From Clostridia bacterium (GTDB lineage Bacteria > Bacillota > Clostridia > Christensenellales > Aristaeellaceae): a stretch of DNA of 35,844 bases. Location: the NCBI GenBank assembly GCA_017395685.1, contig JAFQOD010000027.1, forward strand, positions 1 through 35,844. The letters run 5' to 3'. Position numbers and translations under genes: made by a program. Below are positions 24,999 through 33,295 of this stretch, piece after piece (position 1 is the first letter of the stretch; the number at the start of each line of letters is the position of its first letter). A model generated the notes under the pieces. That model was given only the letters and a program-made list of their open reading frames with translations, did no database searches and had not been told where the DNA came from.

Positions 24999-25253
24999 TC
25001 ATTCTTCGCAAAGATCGAAAGGCTCCAGCTGAACCAGGATTACATTCTCGCCAATTTTGCAGATCCGCTGCCAGGGAATAACAATCCCTGATTTTTCGCC
25101 TTTGAATACGTTGCTCACCTTGAATTCGCCGGGAACCACCAGCGCCTCAATGCATCCGGTAGCGGCATCAAATTCAAGATCCATTACCTTGCCAAGACGT
25201 TTGCCATCCAAAGTATTGATTACATCCTTGGTGCGCAATTCAGAAAGGCTCAT
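24999..25253 (-). CDS. YlmC/YmxH family PRC-barrel protein
   Basis: An 84-residue protein with a single PRC-barrel domain (LRTKDVINTLDGKRLGKVMDL, then IPWQRICKIGENVILV). The family is widespread in spore-forming Bacillota and is often labelled a sporulation protein, but the molecular role is not known. The ATG at 25253 is eight bases after AAGGGAG; in-frame ATG codons at 25259 and 25256 sit too close. It follows the family-5 binding protein by 41 bases and may be the last gene of the polA operon. Confidence 0.85.
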   Translation of the reverse strand: MSLSELRTKDVINTLDGKRLGKVMDLEFDAATGCIEALVVPGEFKVSNVFKGEKSGIVIPWQRICKIGENVILVQLEPFDLCEE

Positions 25254-25294
25254 GATCATCACTCCCTTGAGGCATTCTATGCCTTACAAAGGGA

Positions 25295-26851
25295 TTATTT
25301 GCCTATGGATTCGATGCCGCGCAAAATTTCAGGTTCACGCACATCGCGGACGGTGGTAAATACCTTGCGGGTGAGCAATGCGCCGGAACGATAATGCATG
25401 CAGATAAAAGGACAATCTTCATAGAAAAGCTGCTGGATCTGGAATAAAAGCTGCTGATACTGGAATTCATCCTGCTCTTTTCTCAGGTCTTTAAACAGAT
25501 TGTCCATCGCTTTTGAGGAATATCCGCAGTAGTTTCCGGTATTGCCCGCCATCAGCAAAAAACCGGGATCGGGAATAACATCCATCTGGAAGGCGGCGAT
25601 GCAGATATCGAAATTTCGTTTTTGGAGTCTGTTGGAAATGCTGGCAAAGGTTTCGATCTCTACGTGCGTTTCAATCCCTACCGCAGCAAGATAACTGGCG
25701 ATATGATTGGCAACCTGCACGCGGACAGAATTGGTCTGCTCTTCATAGACATAGATACCAAGTCGTAGACGTTTCATCTGCCCATCGACAACTTTGTCCA
25801 GAATATCGTCGTCGTCCAGGCTTTCTACCCATCCTGCTTCTGCGAGAAGTGCCCGGGCTTTATCCGGATTATATTCGTGTTGAATGCTGTCATTGTAAAG
25901 CCACATACCGGATGGGAGAGGGGTATCGGTCCGCTGGGCCATCCCCATATAAACAGAATTGACAATGGAATCCAGGTCAATAGCATAGCGAATGGCTTTT
26001 CTTACCCTGTCATCATCCAGCGGGAATGCAATCTTATGATCGTTCATAAGGATAACTTCAAGCTGGCGGGTGCGATACGTAATATTCAGATTGGTAAGGC
26101 CTGTACGATACTGCCCGGCAGAAGCAGAGCGGGTAATGGCGGCATCCAGCATATTGAATTCATAATCAGTGATCAGTTCTTTATTGGTTTCGCTGAAAAG
26201 AACGTTAATATTTTTTACAGTCGGGGCGCCATTCCACCAGTTTTCATTGGCAGAGAGATAGAGATAATCCTTGGGAACGAAATAATCCAGTTTAAAGGGA
26301 CCGGTGCCAACAGGATTTTGGGCAGCTATCTGATCCTTGGGAAGGATAGGGAAGGTAAAGGCATATAGGGAACCATAATAGGATCTTTTCAGAGAAAATT
26401 CGATGATTTCTGCGTTGCTTACTTTTACGGAAGAAATAATATATTTCAGCTGCGCATATTGCCCCTGATTTTCATTGGCAAGACGGAGAATCTCATTGAC
26501 GGTGGCCTCTACGTCGTATGCTGTGCAGGGCCTGCCATCGTGAAAAGTGACGTCTTTGCGCATTTTGAAGGTAAGCAGTTTTCCTCCATCAGAGGATATA
26601 CAATCTGATACAAGATTTTTGACGGGTTTGTAATTGTCGTCAATTCTCATCAGGCCTTCGTACATCAGGGCGGTAATGGATTGAATCTCTCTCTCCTCGG
26701 CAACCAGGGGATTCAGAAACTGGGTTTTTACAGAAATCATGCCCAAGGTGAGGGTGTGATCCATCGTGGTTGCAAATGCAGAAAAAGGAAGCATGCCAAT
26801 GGCAAAAAGCACAGCCAGGCATTTAATAGTAATATTGCTGATAGATCGCAT
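25295..26851 (-). CDS. Orphan ABC transporter substrate-binding protein, family 5 (OppA-like)
   Basis: A 518-residue binding protein of the peptide/nickel family. Residues 1-28 are a signal peptide ending AFA/T, with no lipobox. The family core is visible: NPLVAEEREIQSITALMYEGLMRID near 45, LTFKMRKDVTFHDGRPCTAYDVEATV near 100, and ARALLAEAGW near 330. No permease or ATPase gene is nearby. The start lies inside the end of the lytic transglycosylase gene (29-base overlap), which implies coupled translation. A link to cell-wall peptides is an inference, by analogy to MppA. Ligand unknown. Confidence 0.88.
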   Translation of the reverse strand: MRSISNITIKCLAVLFAIGMLPFSAFATTMDHTLTLGMISVKTQFLNPLVAEEREIQSITALMYEGLMRIDDNYKPVKNLVSDCISSDGGKLLTFKMRKDVTFHDGRPCTAYDVEATVNEILRLANENQGQYAQLKYIISSVKVSNAEIIEFSLKRSYYGSLYAFTFPILPKDQIAAQNPVGTGPFKLDYFVPKDYLYLSANENWWNGAPTVKNINVLFSETNKELITDYEFNMLDAAITRSASAGQYRTGLTNLNITYRTRQLEVILMNDHKIAFPLDDDRVRKAIRYAIDLDSIVNSVYMGMAQRTDTPLPSGMWLYNDSIQHEYNPDKARALLAEAGWVESLDDDDILDKVVDGQMKRLRLGIYVYEEQTNSVRVQVANHIASYLAAVGIETHVEIETFASISNRLQKRNFDICIAAFQMDVIPDPGFLLMAGNTGNYCGYSSKAMDNLFKDLRKEQDEFQYQQLLFQIQQLFYEDCPFICMHYRSGALLTRKVFTTVRDVREPEILRGIESIGK

Positions 26852-27584
26852 AAGAATTCAACACCTTTCCGGCATAGTTTCTGGTATTATCATAGGGAAT
26901 CTGGGAGAGCGTAAGTGTTTTCCCGTCGGAAGAATAGTTCTTGATCCACCCCTGCACATTGCCCCAGCCGGCATGATAGGCACAGGCAGTGAGAATGGGA
27001 TCGCCGTCAAATTGCTTGGTGATGTAGTTGAGCAGATAGCAGCCCATTTTGATGGCAGTTTCCGGATCATTCAATGCTTCCAGATCGTCGCTTTTTACGC
27101 CAAATTTGGGGCCAACCCATTCCAATGTGTCTGGCATAAACTGCATCAAGCCACGGGCGTTTTTGTTGCTGACGGCAGTGGGCAGATAATCGCTTTCGGT
27201 TTTGATGATGGCTGCAACAAAGGCAGGATCCAAATTATAAACCGCAGAATAATAGCGGATCCATTCTTCATATTCTACCTGATGCCGGCGCACCTGATTT
27301 TGATATTCCTGCTGAACACGATCATATTCCCGCTTTTCATTCAGATGCTGATTTTTCAGCATGGCCGTTTCGTTGCTCCCCTGAATCCAGGAAAAGCAGC
27401 AGATGAGGATGCCAAGAGACAGAGTGCTCAAAACGGCAATCTGGGGGATTGAGAAGCCCTTTTTCTTCCGCTTCTTTTCCTTGGTACGCTGAGAACGACG
27501 CTGAGGAGAAGGGGAGGAAGGCATAATCGACTGCTGAGAAGCAGAGGCGGTAGGATAATCAGCGGGAGAGGGAAATTGATTCAC
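26823..27584 (-). CDS. Membrane-anchored lytic transglycosylase (SLT domain)
   Basis: A 253-residue protein with a proline/serine- and lysine/arginine-rich cytoplasmic tail (1-45), one membrane segment (about 46-66), a short charged helical linker (70-102) and an SLT domain to the end. The catalytic residue is Glu130 in IIKTESDY, followed by NARGLMQFMP, YLLNYI and ACAYHAGWGNVQGW, all normal for Slt-type enzymes that cut peptidoglycan with formation of an anhydro-sugar. The start is GTG at 27584, which overlaps the coaE stop as GTGA and has AAAGGAG seven bases before it. The polA-coaE-slt order is one I recall from other Clostridia. Confidence 0.92.
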   Translation of the reverse strand: MNQFPSPADYPTASASQQSIMPSSPSPQRRSQRTKEKKRKKKGFSIPQIAVLSTLSLGILICCFSWIQGSNETAMLKNQHLNEKREYDRVQQEYQNQVRRHQVEYEEWIRYYSAVYNLDPAFVAAIIKTESDYLPTAVSNKNARGLMQFMPDTLEWVGPKFGVKSDDLEALNDPETAIKMGCYLLNYITKQFDGDPILTACAYHAGWGNVQGWIKNYSSDGKTLTLSQIPYDNTRNYAGKVLNSYAIYQQYYY

Positions 27585-28195
27585 AGCTTGTCTCCTTTAT
27601 TTTCAGGAAGTCTTTTTAGTACATTGGCCCACAGGGATAAAACGATGGCTGCGCTTTCTTCCTTGCTACCGGATGTGCGGATTACATGGTGAGATTTTCT
27701 GGCTTTTTCAAGGGTTGGTATCTGAGCATGAATGCGTTGCATGGCTTCGCTTCTGCTTAGATGATCCCGGCCCATCAGGCGCTGAATTTGCTCTTTTTGG
27801 GGAATATATGCACACCATATTTCATCACACCACTGATCAATGCCAGTTTCAAAGAGCAGCGGTACATCCAGAACAACAGGCCCGGAATGGCGATCCATTT
27901 CTGATTTCATTTTCCGGAAGATCAGAGGATGTGTGATGGCATTCAAGCTGGTTAAAGCATTGGGGTCGGAGAATACAAGGCTTCCAAGGGCGCGGCGGTT
28001 AAGATTCTCTCCGTCAAATACAGCCTCGCCAAAGGCTTTGCGGATTGCGGGCAGCGCTTCACCGCCGGGAGCGGTCAAAGAACGGGAAATTGAATCAGCA
28101 TCAATGACAGGAGCGCCTGCATTCCTCAGTGCATCAGAAAGATTGGTTTTGCCGCATGCAATGCCGCCAGTCAGACCAATTACATAGCTGCTCAT
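27581..28195 (-). CDS. coaE: Dephospho-CoA kinase
   Basis: A 204-residue kinase for the last step of coenzyme A synthesis. The P-loop is GLTGGIACGKT (residues 7-17); VIDADSISR and LDVPLLFETG are the usual substrate and lid motifs. The ATG overlaps the polA stop by four bases (ATGA) and the gene overlaps the following transglycosylase by four bases, so translation is chained. Length is normal. Confidence 0.96.
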   Translation of the reverse strand: MSSYVIGLTGGIACGKTNLSDALRNAGAPVIDADSISRSLTAPGGEALPAIRKAFGEAVFDGENLNRRALGSLVFSDPNALTSLNAITHPLIFRKMKSEMDRHSGPVVLDVPLLFETGIDQWCDEIWCAYIPQKEQIQRLMGRDHLSRSEAMQRIHAQIPTLEKARKSHHVIRTSGSKEESAAIVLSLWANVLKRLPENKGDKL

Positions 28196-30732
28196 TTGGT
28201 TTCATACCAACTTTCACCGGATTTAACCTCGGCTACCAGCGGAACGACAAGCTCAATTACGCTTTCCATGCACTGACGAAGGATTTCTATAACCCTTTCC
28301 TCTTCTTCCTTAGGGGCTTCAATCATCAATTCGTCGTGTACCTGCAGGATCAGCTTGGCCTTCAGGTTTTCGTTTTTCAGAGCCTGATGAACACGAACCA
28401 TGGCCAGTTTGATGATATCGGCGGCTGTGCCCTGTACCGGGGTATTCATGGCAGCACGCTCGCCGAAATTACGGGTATTGGCATTGCTGGCTTTGAGTTC
28501 CGGAAGCTGCCTGCGTCGTCCCATCAGCGTGGAGGCATAACCATCTTCATATCCTTTTTTGACTGCATCGTCCATAAACTTTTTTACGCCGGGATACCGG
28601 GCAAAATAGCGGGCGATAAAATCCGCGGCAGCTTTTCGTGAGATACCGATGTTCCGGGCCAAACCGAAATCACTGATGCCATAAACCAAGCCGAAGTTTA
28701 CTGCTTTTGCACTGGAACGCATGGCAGGGGTCACTTCTTCCATGGGGATGCCATCTACTTCGGCAGCGGTACGTGTATGGATATCCTGGCCTTTCTGGAA
28801 AGCATCCACCATGGCGGCGTCGCCGGAAAAATGGGCCAGCACACGCAGTTCAATCTGGCTGTAGTCGGCATCTGCCAGGATATAACCGGGGCGTGAGATG
28901 AATGCCTTCCGGATTTCCCGGCCCATTTCGGTACGGACGGGGATGTTCTGAAGATTGGGTTCACTGGAGGAAATACGCCCGGTAGCAGTGCCGGTCTGAT
29001 CGAAAGTGGTATGCACCCGGCCGGTTGCATCCATTTTCCTCAGCAATGCATCGATATAGGTGCTGTTCAGCTTTACAACCTGCCGGTATTGCAGGATGGG
29101 GGCGATACAGGGATGCAGATCCACCAGCTTTTCTAGAGTATCTGCATCTGTGGAATAACCACGCGTAGTTTTTTTGCCGGCGGGGAGTCCCAGCGTCTCA
29201 AATAATACTTTGCCCAGCTGTTGGGGGCTATTCAGGTTAAAGCCGCGCACCCCAGAAAGCGCATATACCTGTTCCTTCAGTTCTTCAGCATTTTTTGTAA
29301 ACTGGGCTCCAAGGGTGGATAGTACCTGTCCATCAACCTGGAAGCCGGCTTGTTCCATATCGAAAAGCGCATAAAGAAGGGGCATTTCCACATCCAGCAT
29401 CAGGGAAAGCATGCCTTCTTCCCGCAGCATCTTTTCTTGTTTTTTGGCAAGGTTGAGAACGCCCATGGCATCTTCCTGAGCAAAATGATTGAGTGCATAG
29501 GATTTTTCCTGGGGATTGTGCAGATATGCGCCCAACATGGTATCCCAGGCAAATTCAGGCATGGGAAGAGATAAATTGCTCAGCAAATGTAAAAGCGATT
29601 TGCCGTCATGAACATATAATTTCCGGCTCAGAAGAGGACGCAGGGCTTCCCATGCTTCCTCAGGCATCAGACCGGTTGAAAGCATATCCTGCTGCAGAAT
29701 CACTTCATATAGTTTTCCGGGAACAGCTAGCGTGAGATGGGTGGGGGTAACATGAATCGCAGTGGGCAGGGTATCAGTTTCAGCAAGAAAAGATGCAATC
29801 TCTTCTTGGCAGGAGAGAGAAAAGGTAAGAATTTCTTCCTGGATATTATCCTCATCGAGCGGCGATTCGGCTTCCATTCCCAGCTTTTCCATACGGCTGG
29901 CAATGCCGTTCAGCTGATATTTCTTCAGTACAGGCATGCCTTGGGCCATCCCGGAGACATCAAATGCAGTCAGATTAAAATCAATGGGTGCAGTGGGGCG
30001 GATAGTAGCCAAATCCTTTGAGAATATGGCTAATTCGGCATGATCACGGATTTTTTCGCCCAGCTTTCCTTTGATTTCCGCAGCGTGGGCAAGCACATTT
30101 TCCAAGGTATGATATTCATTCAAAAGTTTCAATGCTGTTTTTTCACCGACACCGGGAATGCCGGGAATATTATCACTGGCATCGCCCATCAGGCCCTTCC
30201 AATCGGTTACCTGTTCGGGAGTCACCCCAAAGTATTCCTTAACCCCGGCGGAATCAAAAAGGGTGCTCTCGGTAATGCCTTTGCGGGTAAAAAGCACTTT
30301 TGTTCCATTTCCGATCAGCTGCAAAGCATCCCGGTCGCCGGTAAGCAATACGCAATCAAGATTTTGCTGTTGACAATGTACAGAAAGCGTGCCAAGAATA
30401 TCATCGGCTTCATATCCGGTTACAGATAAAACGCCCAGATGCATGGCAGAAAGGATTTCTTTGATAATGACAAACTGAGGACGAAGCTCTTCCGGTGTTG
30501 CCCGGCGGCCTGCCTTATAATCAGCATATGCAGTATGGCGGAAGGTGGGTGCGTGTTCATCAAACGCAACAGCAATATAGCGGGGAGATAAATCCTGCAT
30601 GGCTTTTAAAAGCATGGATAAAAAACCGTGCACGGCATTGGTATAGATCCCATTACTGTCCATTAGGGGCAGGGCGTGGAAGGCACGATGCATCAGGCTA
30701 TTGCCATCTACGGCCAGAAGGGTTTCACGCAT
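28192..30732 (-). CDS. polA: DNA polymerase I
   Basis: An 846-residue family A polymerase. Residues 1-290 are the 5'-3' flap nuclease (AVDGNSLMHRAFHALP, VAFDEHAPTFRH, YEADDILGT, GDASDNIPGIPGVGEKTA). Residues about 300-460 hold the 3'-5' exonuclease fold but lack its acidic metal residues, so proofreading is probably absent, as in many Bacillota. The polymerase domain has motif A DADYSQIELRVLA (near 620), motif B RSSAKAVNFGLVYG and motif C QVHDEL (near 800). It fills gaps in repair and lagging-strand processing. It heads the polA-coaE-slt operon and is divergent from the nuclease-SNF2 gene across 161 bases. Confidence 0.97.
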   Translation of the reverse strand: MRETLLAVDGNSLMHRAFHALPLMDSNGIYTNAVHGFLSMLLKAMQDLSPRYIAVAFDEHAPTFRHTAYADYKAGRRATPEELRPQFVIIKEILSAMHLGVLSVTGYEADDILGTLSVHCQQQNLDCVLLTGDRDALQLIGNGTKVLFTRKGITESTLFDSAGVKEYFGVTPEQVTDWKGLMGDASDNIPGIPGVGEKTALKLLNEYHTLENVLAHAAEIKGKLGEKIRDHAELAIFSKDLATIRPTAPIDFNLTAFDVSGMAQGMPVLKKYQLNGIASRMEKLGMEAESPLDEDNIQEEILTFSLSCQEEIASFLAETDTLPTAIHVTPTHLTLAVPGKLYEVILQQDMLSTGLMPEEAWEALRPLLSRKLYVHDGKSLLHLLSNLSLPMPEFAWDTMLGAYLHNPQEKSYALNHFAQEDAMGVLNLAKKQEKMLREEGMLSLMLDVEMPLLYALFDMEQAGFQVDGQVLSTLGAQFTKNAEELKEQVYALSGVRGFNLNSPQQLGKVLFETLGLPAGKKTTRGYSTDADTLEKLVDLHPCIAPILQYRQVVKLNSTYIDALLRKMDATGRVHTTFDQTGTATGRISSSEPNLQNIPVRTEMGREIRKAFISRPGYILADADYSQIELRVLAHFSGDAAMVDAFQKGQDIHTRTAAEVDGIPMEEVTPAMRSSAKAVNFGLVYGISDFGLARNIGISRKAAADFIARYFARYPGVKKFMDDAVKKGYEDGYASTLMGRRRQLPELKASNANTRNFGERAAMNTPVQGTAADIIKLAMVRVHQALKNENLKAKLILQVHDELMIEAPKEEEERVIEILRQCMESVIELVVPLVAEVKSGESWYETK

Positions 30733-30750
30733 AAAATCACCTCATTTTAT

Positions 30751-30778
30751 AGTATATCACAGATTTAATAGAATTGAA
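30751..30778 (-). promoter_or_regulatory. Promoter of the polA operon
   Basis: On the minus strand TTCAAT (30778-30773) and TATACT (30756-30751) are 16 bases apart, about 20 bases before the start codon; a GAGGTGA ribosome site lies between. The short leader is tight but possible. Confidence 0.5.
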
Positions 30779-30839
30779 ATAAATCCTCGAAGAAATAACA
30801 AAAAAATTGCATTGCACGAGGAAAATTTCAAGCCTGTAC

Positions 30840-30867
30840 TTGCGAAAAGATGGAATGATCGTATAAT
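30840..30867 (+). promoter_or_regulatory. Promoter of the nuclease-SNF2 gene
   Basis: TTGCGA (30840-30845) and a perfect TATAAT (30862-30867) are separated by 16 bases, 27 bases before the start codon. The short leader contains AAGGAGG. Confidence 0.65.
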
Positions 30868-30893
30868 GAAAGAGAAGAGCAAGGAGGGTTTCC

Positions 30894-33161
30894 ATGACAG
30901 CGGAAATCATTTTACAGGCAATCTCCCGGATCAGAGCTCCAAAGACGCAGGATGAATACGATTTGCATGGAATGGTGGCCCAGGCGCTGCAAGAGGCTGA
31001 ACTTCCTTTCCAGCATGAAGCACCACTGGCTTCCCGATGCCGCATTGATTTTCTCTGCGGTCGTATTGGTATTGAAATCAAACGGGGGAAAATGAATATA
31101 GAGGCTGTAAAACGACAATTGAACCGCTATGCTGCATCTGGGAAAGTAGATGCACTGATTTTGATTGCAGAGAAAGTACGGGGTGCTCCGGCCTATGCAG
31201 AAAAGATACCGGTATATCCGGTCAGTCTGAATAAACTGTGGGGAATTTCAATAGATATTGGCGCTGATGAAGTATCATACATGGAAATGAAAACCGATTG
31301 GCAAGAAGGGGAAGATACCGCATCGCAGCATCAAGTGGAAACCGAATCAGTGGATTATGTGCAGGAATATAGCACGGGGGAAGAAGTGCCAGAGTTTTCT
31401 TTCGATACGGCAATTGAGGATACAGTTCTTCACCAGCTTGCACAAGAAGATATTCCGGCATACCTGAGGACGCAGGAACCAGCCAATTATTATTATGGCA
31501 CCCTGTCCTATAATGCACGCAGAAAATGCTGGCAAATCAAGGGCGATCCCGGCGTCACTGAATTGGCGAAAAGATTGTTCCCGGGAAGTGATTCCAAGCG
31601 GGGAGAAGCAAGATTTACTGCTCATAGCCGTACCATCGGTGATGTCAATTGGCTGATGATGCGATATCCTCTGCAAGTGGCCCAAAGGGATCGGGAACGA
31701 TGGAAAAGGGCCCTGGAAAGCGCACGGGAGGATCACCGCCGCAGGCAGGCAGCCCGTATTGCAGTCCCTGCACCGCAGCTGTCTAAAGCCCTGTTTCAGG
31801 GTGAATTGAGGCCCTTCCAGCAGATAGGATTATCCTGGCTGCTTCTTACCCCAAGGGCATTGTTGGCAGATGAAATGGGCCTTGGGAAAACAGTACAGGC
31901 ATTGGCTTGCGCTGCACAGGAGGGGATTTTTCCTCTTCTGATTGTACCGCCGCCCCACCTTACCCGTAACTGGTTAGCAGAGACAGGGCGTTTCCTCCGG
32001 ATTCAGGGGAGAGAACCCAGAATTCATATTATCAAGGGCCTGAAACCTTATAATTTACCAGAAGCGGATGTGTATATCCTGCATTATTTACTGCTTCGGG
32101 GATGGAAGCAGGTGCTTCCAAAGATGAATTTCCATACCGTTATCTTTGATGAAGTGCAGGAACTGCGGCGAACAGGAACAGAAAAATACAGTGCTGCCAG
32201 CCTACTTTCCGAATCTTGCGAGCGAGTGATCGGCCTGTCCGGGACTCCGATTTACAATTATGGCGGAGAAATCTGGAATGTGGTGAACATACTGGATTAT
32301 CACTTCCTAGGGGATTGGGAATCGTTTACCAGGGAATGGTGCGCAGGATATGGCAATCGAATCGTTCTGAAGCCTCAGCTGCTTGGGGATCATTTGCGCA
32401 GGGAAGGGCTGATGCTCCGCCGTACAAAGCAGGAAGTTTTGCCGGAATTACCGGAAAAGCGACGTCTGGTACAGGAGATTGATGCAGATGATGCCATCTA
32501 TCAGCAATTGATGGGTGGTATACGTGAAAAATTGTATCAATGGCGGCATAGTCTGGAGTTGACACCTTCTGAAAGAGCTTTGCTTGAGGATCAGATTTCC
32601 CAGGAAGAGAGGCAGGCAACGGGCCTTGCAAAGGCCGGCTATGTATGCCAGTTTGTTAAAGCGCTTCTGAATTCCGAAGAGAAGGTTCTCCTTTTTGCTC
32701 ATCATCATGCAGTAATGGATGTGTATCGCCAGGAATTAAAGCAGGAGCATCCGGTCTTCATTACCGGTCGTGAATCAATGGCAAAAAAGGAAGAGGCAGT
32801 AGAGCGTTTTATGGAAGGGAAAACAAATCTATGCTGCATATCCCTCCGGGCAGCCAGCGGGCTTAATCTGCAGCGGGCGACATGCGTAGTATTTGGTGAA
32901 CTGGATTGGTCGCCTGCGGTACATTCCCAGGCTGAAGATCGGGCACACCGAATGGGGCAACGAGATTCTCTTCTTTGTTATTATCTGGTTTCTCCCCATG
33001 GCAGCGATCAGGAAATGCAGGAAGCTCTTGGGTTGAAGGTGAGTCAGTTCACCATGCTGATGGGGGATGCGCCGCAAACAGAAGAACAAACGGCGGCTGG
33101 GGCCAATTATGCCAGGATGCATGTTGAAAAACTAATCCGGAAAATGAGGATAGATGCATAA
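30894..33161 (+). CDS. PD-(D/E)XK nuclease fused to an SNF2-family helicase
   Basis: A 755-residue protein not recognised as a named family. Residues about 20-95 look like a PD-(D/E)XK nuclease: Asp52 in RIDFLCG, Glu61 and Lys63 in GIEIKRGK, and Gln75 with Tyr79 in QLNRY. Residues 135-195 are acidic and probably flexible. Residues 198-265 form a small domain (YYYGTLSYNARRKCWQIKG) that I cannot name. The SNF2 motor follows from about 300: DEMGLGKT (326-333), DEVQ (419-422) in place of the usual DExH, SGTP (449-452) and QAEDRAHRMGQ (679-689), all intact. The compact motor recalls SMARCAL1/ZRANB3 annealing helicases. AAGGAGG lies six bases before the ATG. It is divergent from polA, so DNA repair or restriction of foreign DNA is possible; no methylase or partner gene is adjacent. 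Confidence 0.85.
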   Translation: MTAEIILQAISRIRAPKTQDEYDLHGMVAQALQEAELPFQHEAPLASRCRIDFLCGRIGIEIKRGKMNIEAVKRQLNRYAASGKVDALILIAEKVRGAPAYAEKIPVYPVSLNKLWGISIDIGADEVSYMEMKTDWQEGEDTASQHQVETESVDYVQEYSTGEEVPEFSFDTAIEDTVLHQLAQEDIPAYLRTQEPANYYYGTLSYNARRKCWQIKGDPGVTELAKRLFPGSDSKRGEARFTAHSRTIGDVNWLMMRYPLQVAQRDRERWKRALESAREDHRRRQAARIAVPAPQLSKALFQGELRPFQQIGLSWLLLTPRALLADEMGLGKTVQALACAAQEGIFPLLIVPPPHLTRNWLAETGRFLRIQGREPRIHIIKGLKPYNLPEADVYILHYLLLRGWKQVLPKMNFHTVIFDEVQELRRTGTEKYSAASLLSESCERVIGLSGTPIYNYGGEIWNVVNILDYHFLGDWESFTREWCAGYGNRIVLKPQLLGDHLRREGLMLRRTKQEVLPELPEKRRLVQEIDADDAIYQQLMGGIREKLYQWRHSLELTPSERALLEDQISQEERQATGLAKAGYVCQFVKALLNSEEKVLLFAHHHAVMDVYRQELKQEHPVFITGRESMAKKEEAVERFMEGKTNLCCISLRAASGLNLQRATCVVFGELDWSPAVHSQAEDRAHRMGQRDSLLCYYLVSPHGSDQEMQEALGLKVSQFTMLMGDAPQTEEQTAAGANYARMHVEKLIRKMRIDA

Positions 33162-33201
33162 AAGATCAAACGATATGCTCAATGACATCCGGTCGATTCC
33201 C

Positions 33202-33230
33202 TTGCTAAAACTGGAATATTATGCTATGAT
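33202..33230 (+). promoter_or_regulatory. Promoter of the GH94 phosphorylase gene
   Basis: TTGCTA (33202-33207) and TATGAT (33225-33230) are 17 bases apart, about 65 bases before the start codon. No AAAACGTTTT operator is present, so the local LacI protein probably does not control it. Confidence 0.65.
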
Positions 33231-33295
33231 AAAAGCATCTGGGATAAGAAAATACATGCCATTCATGTTTTTTAAAAAGGAGGAGGAAACAAGGT

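Noticed and set aside
30733-30893. Regulatory RNA between polA and the nuclease-SNF2 gene
   Set aside because: The gap is explained by two divergent promoters and short leaders; no strong stem was seen.
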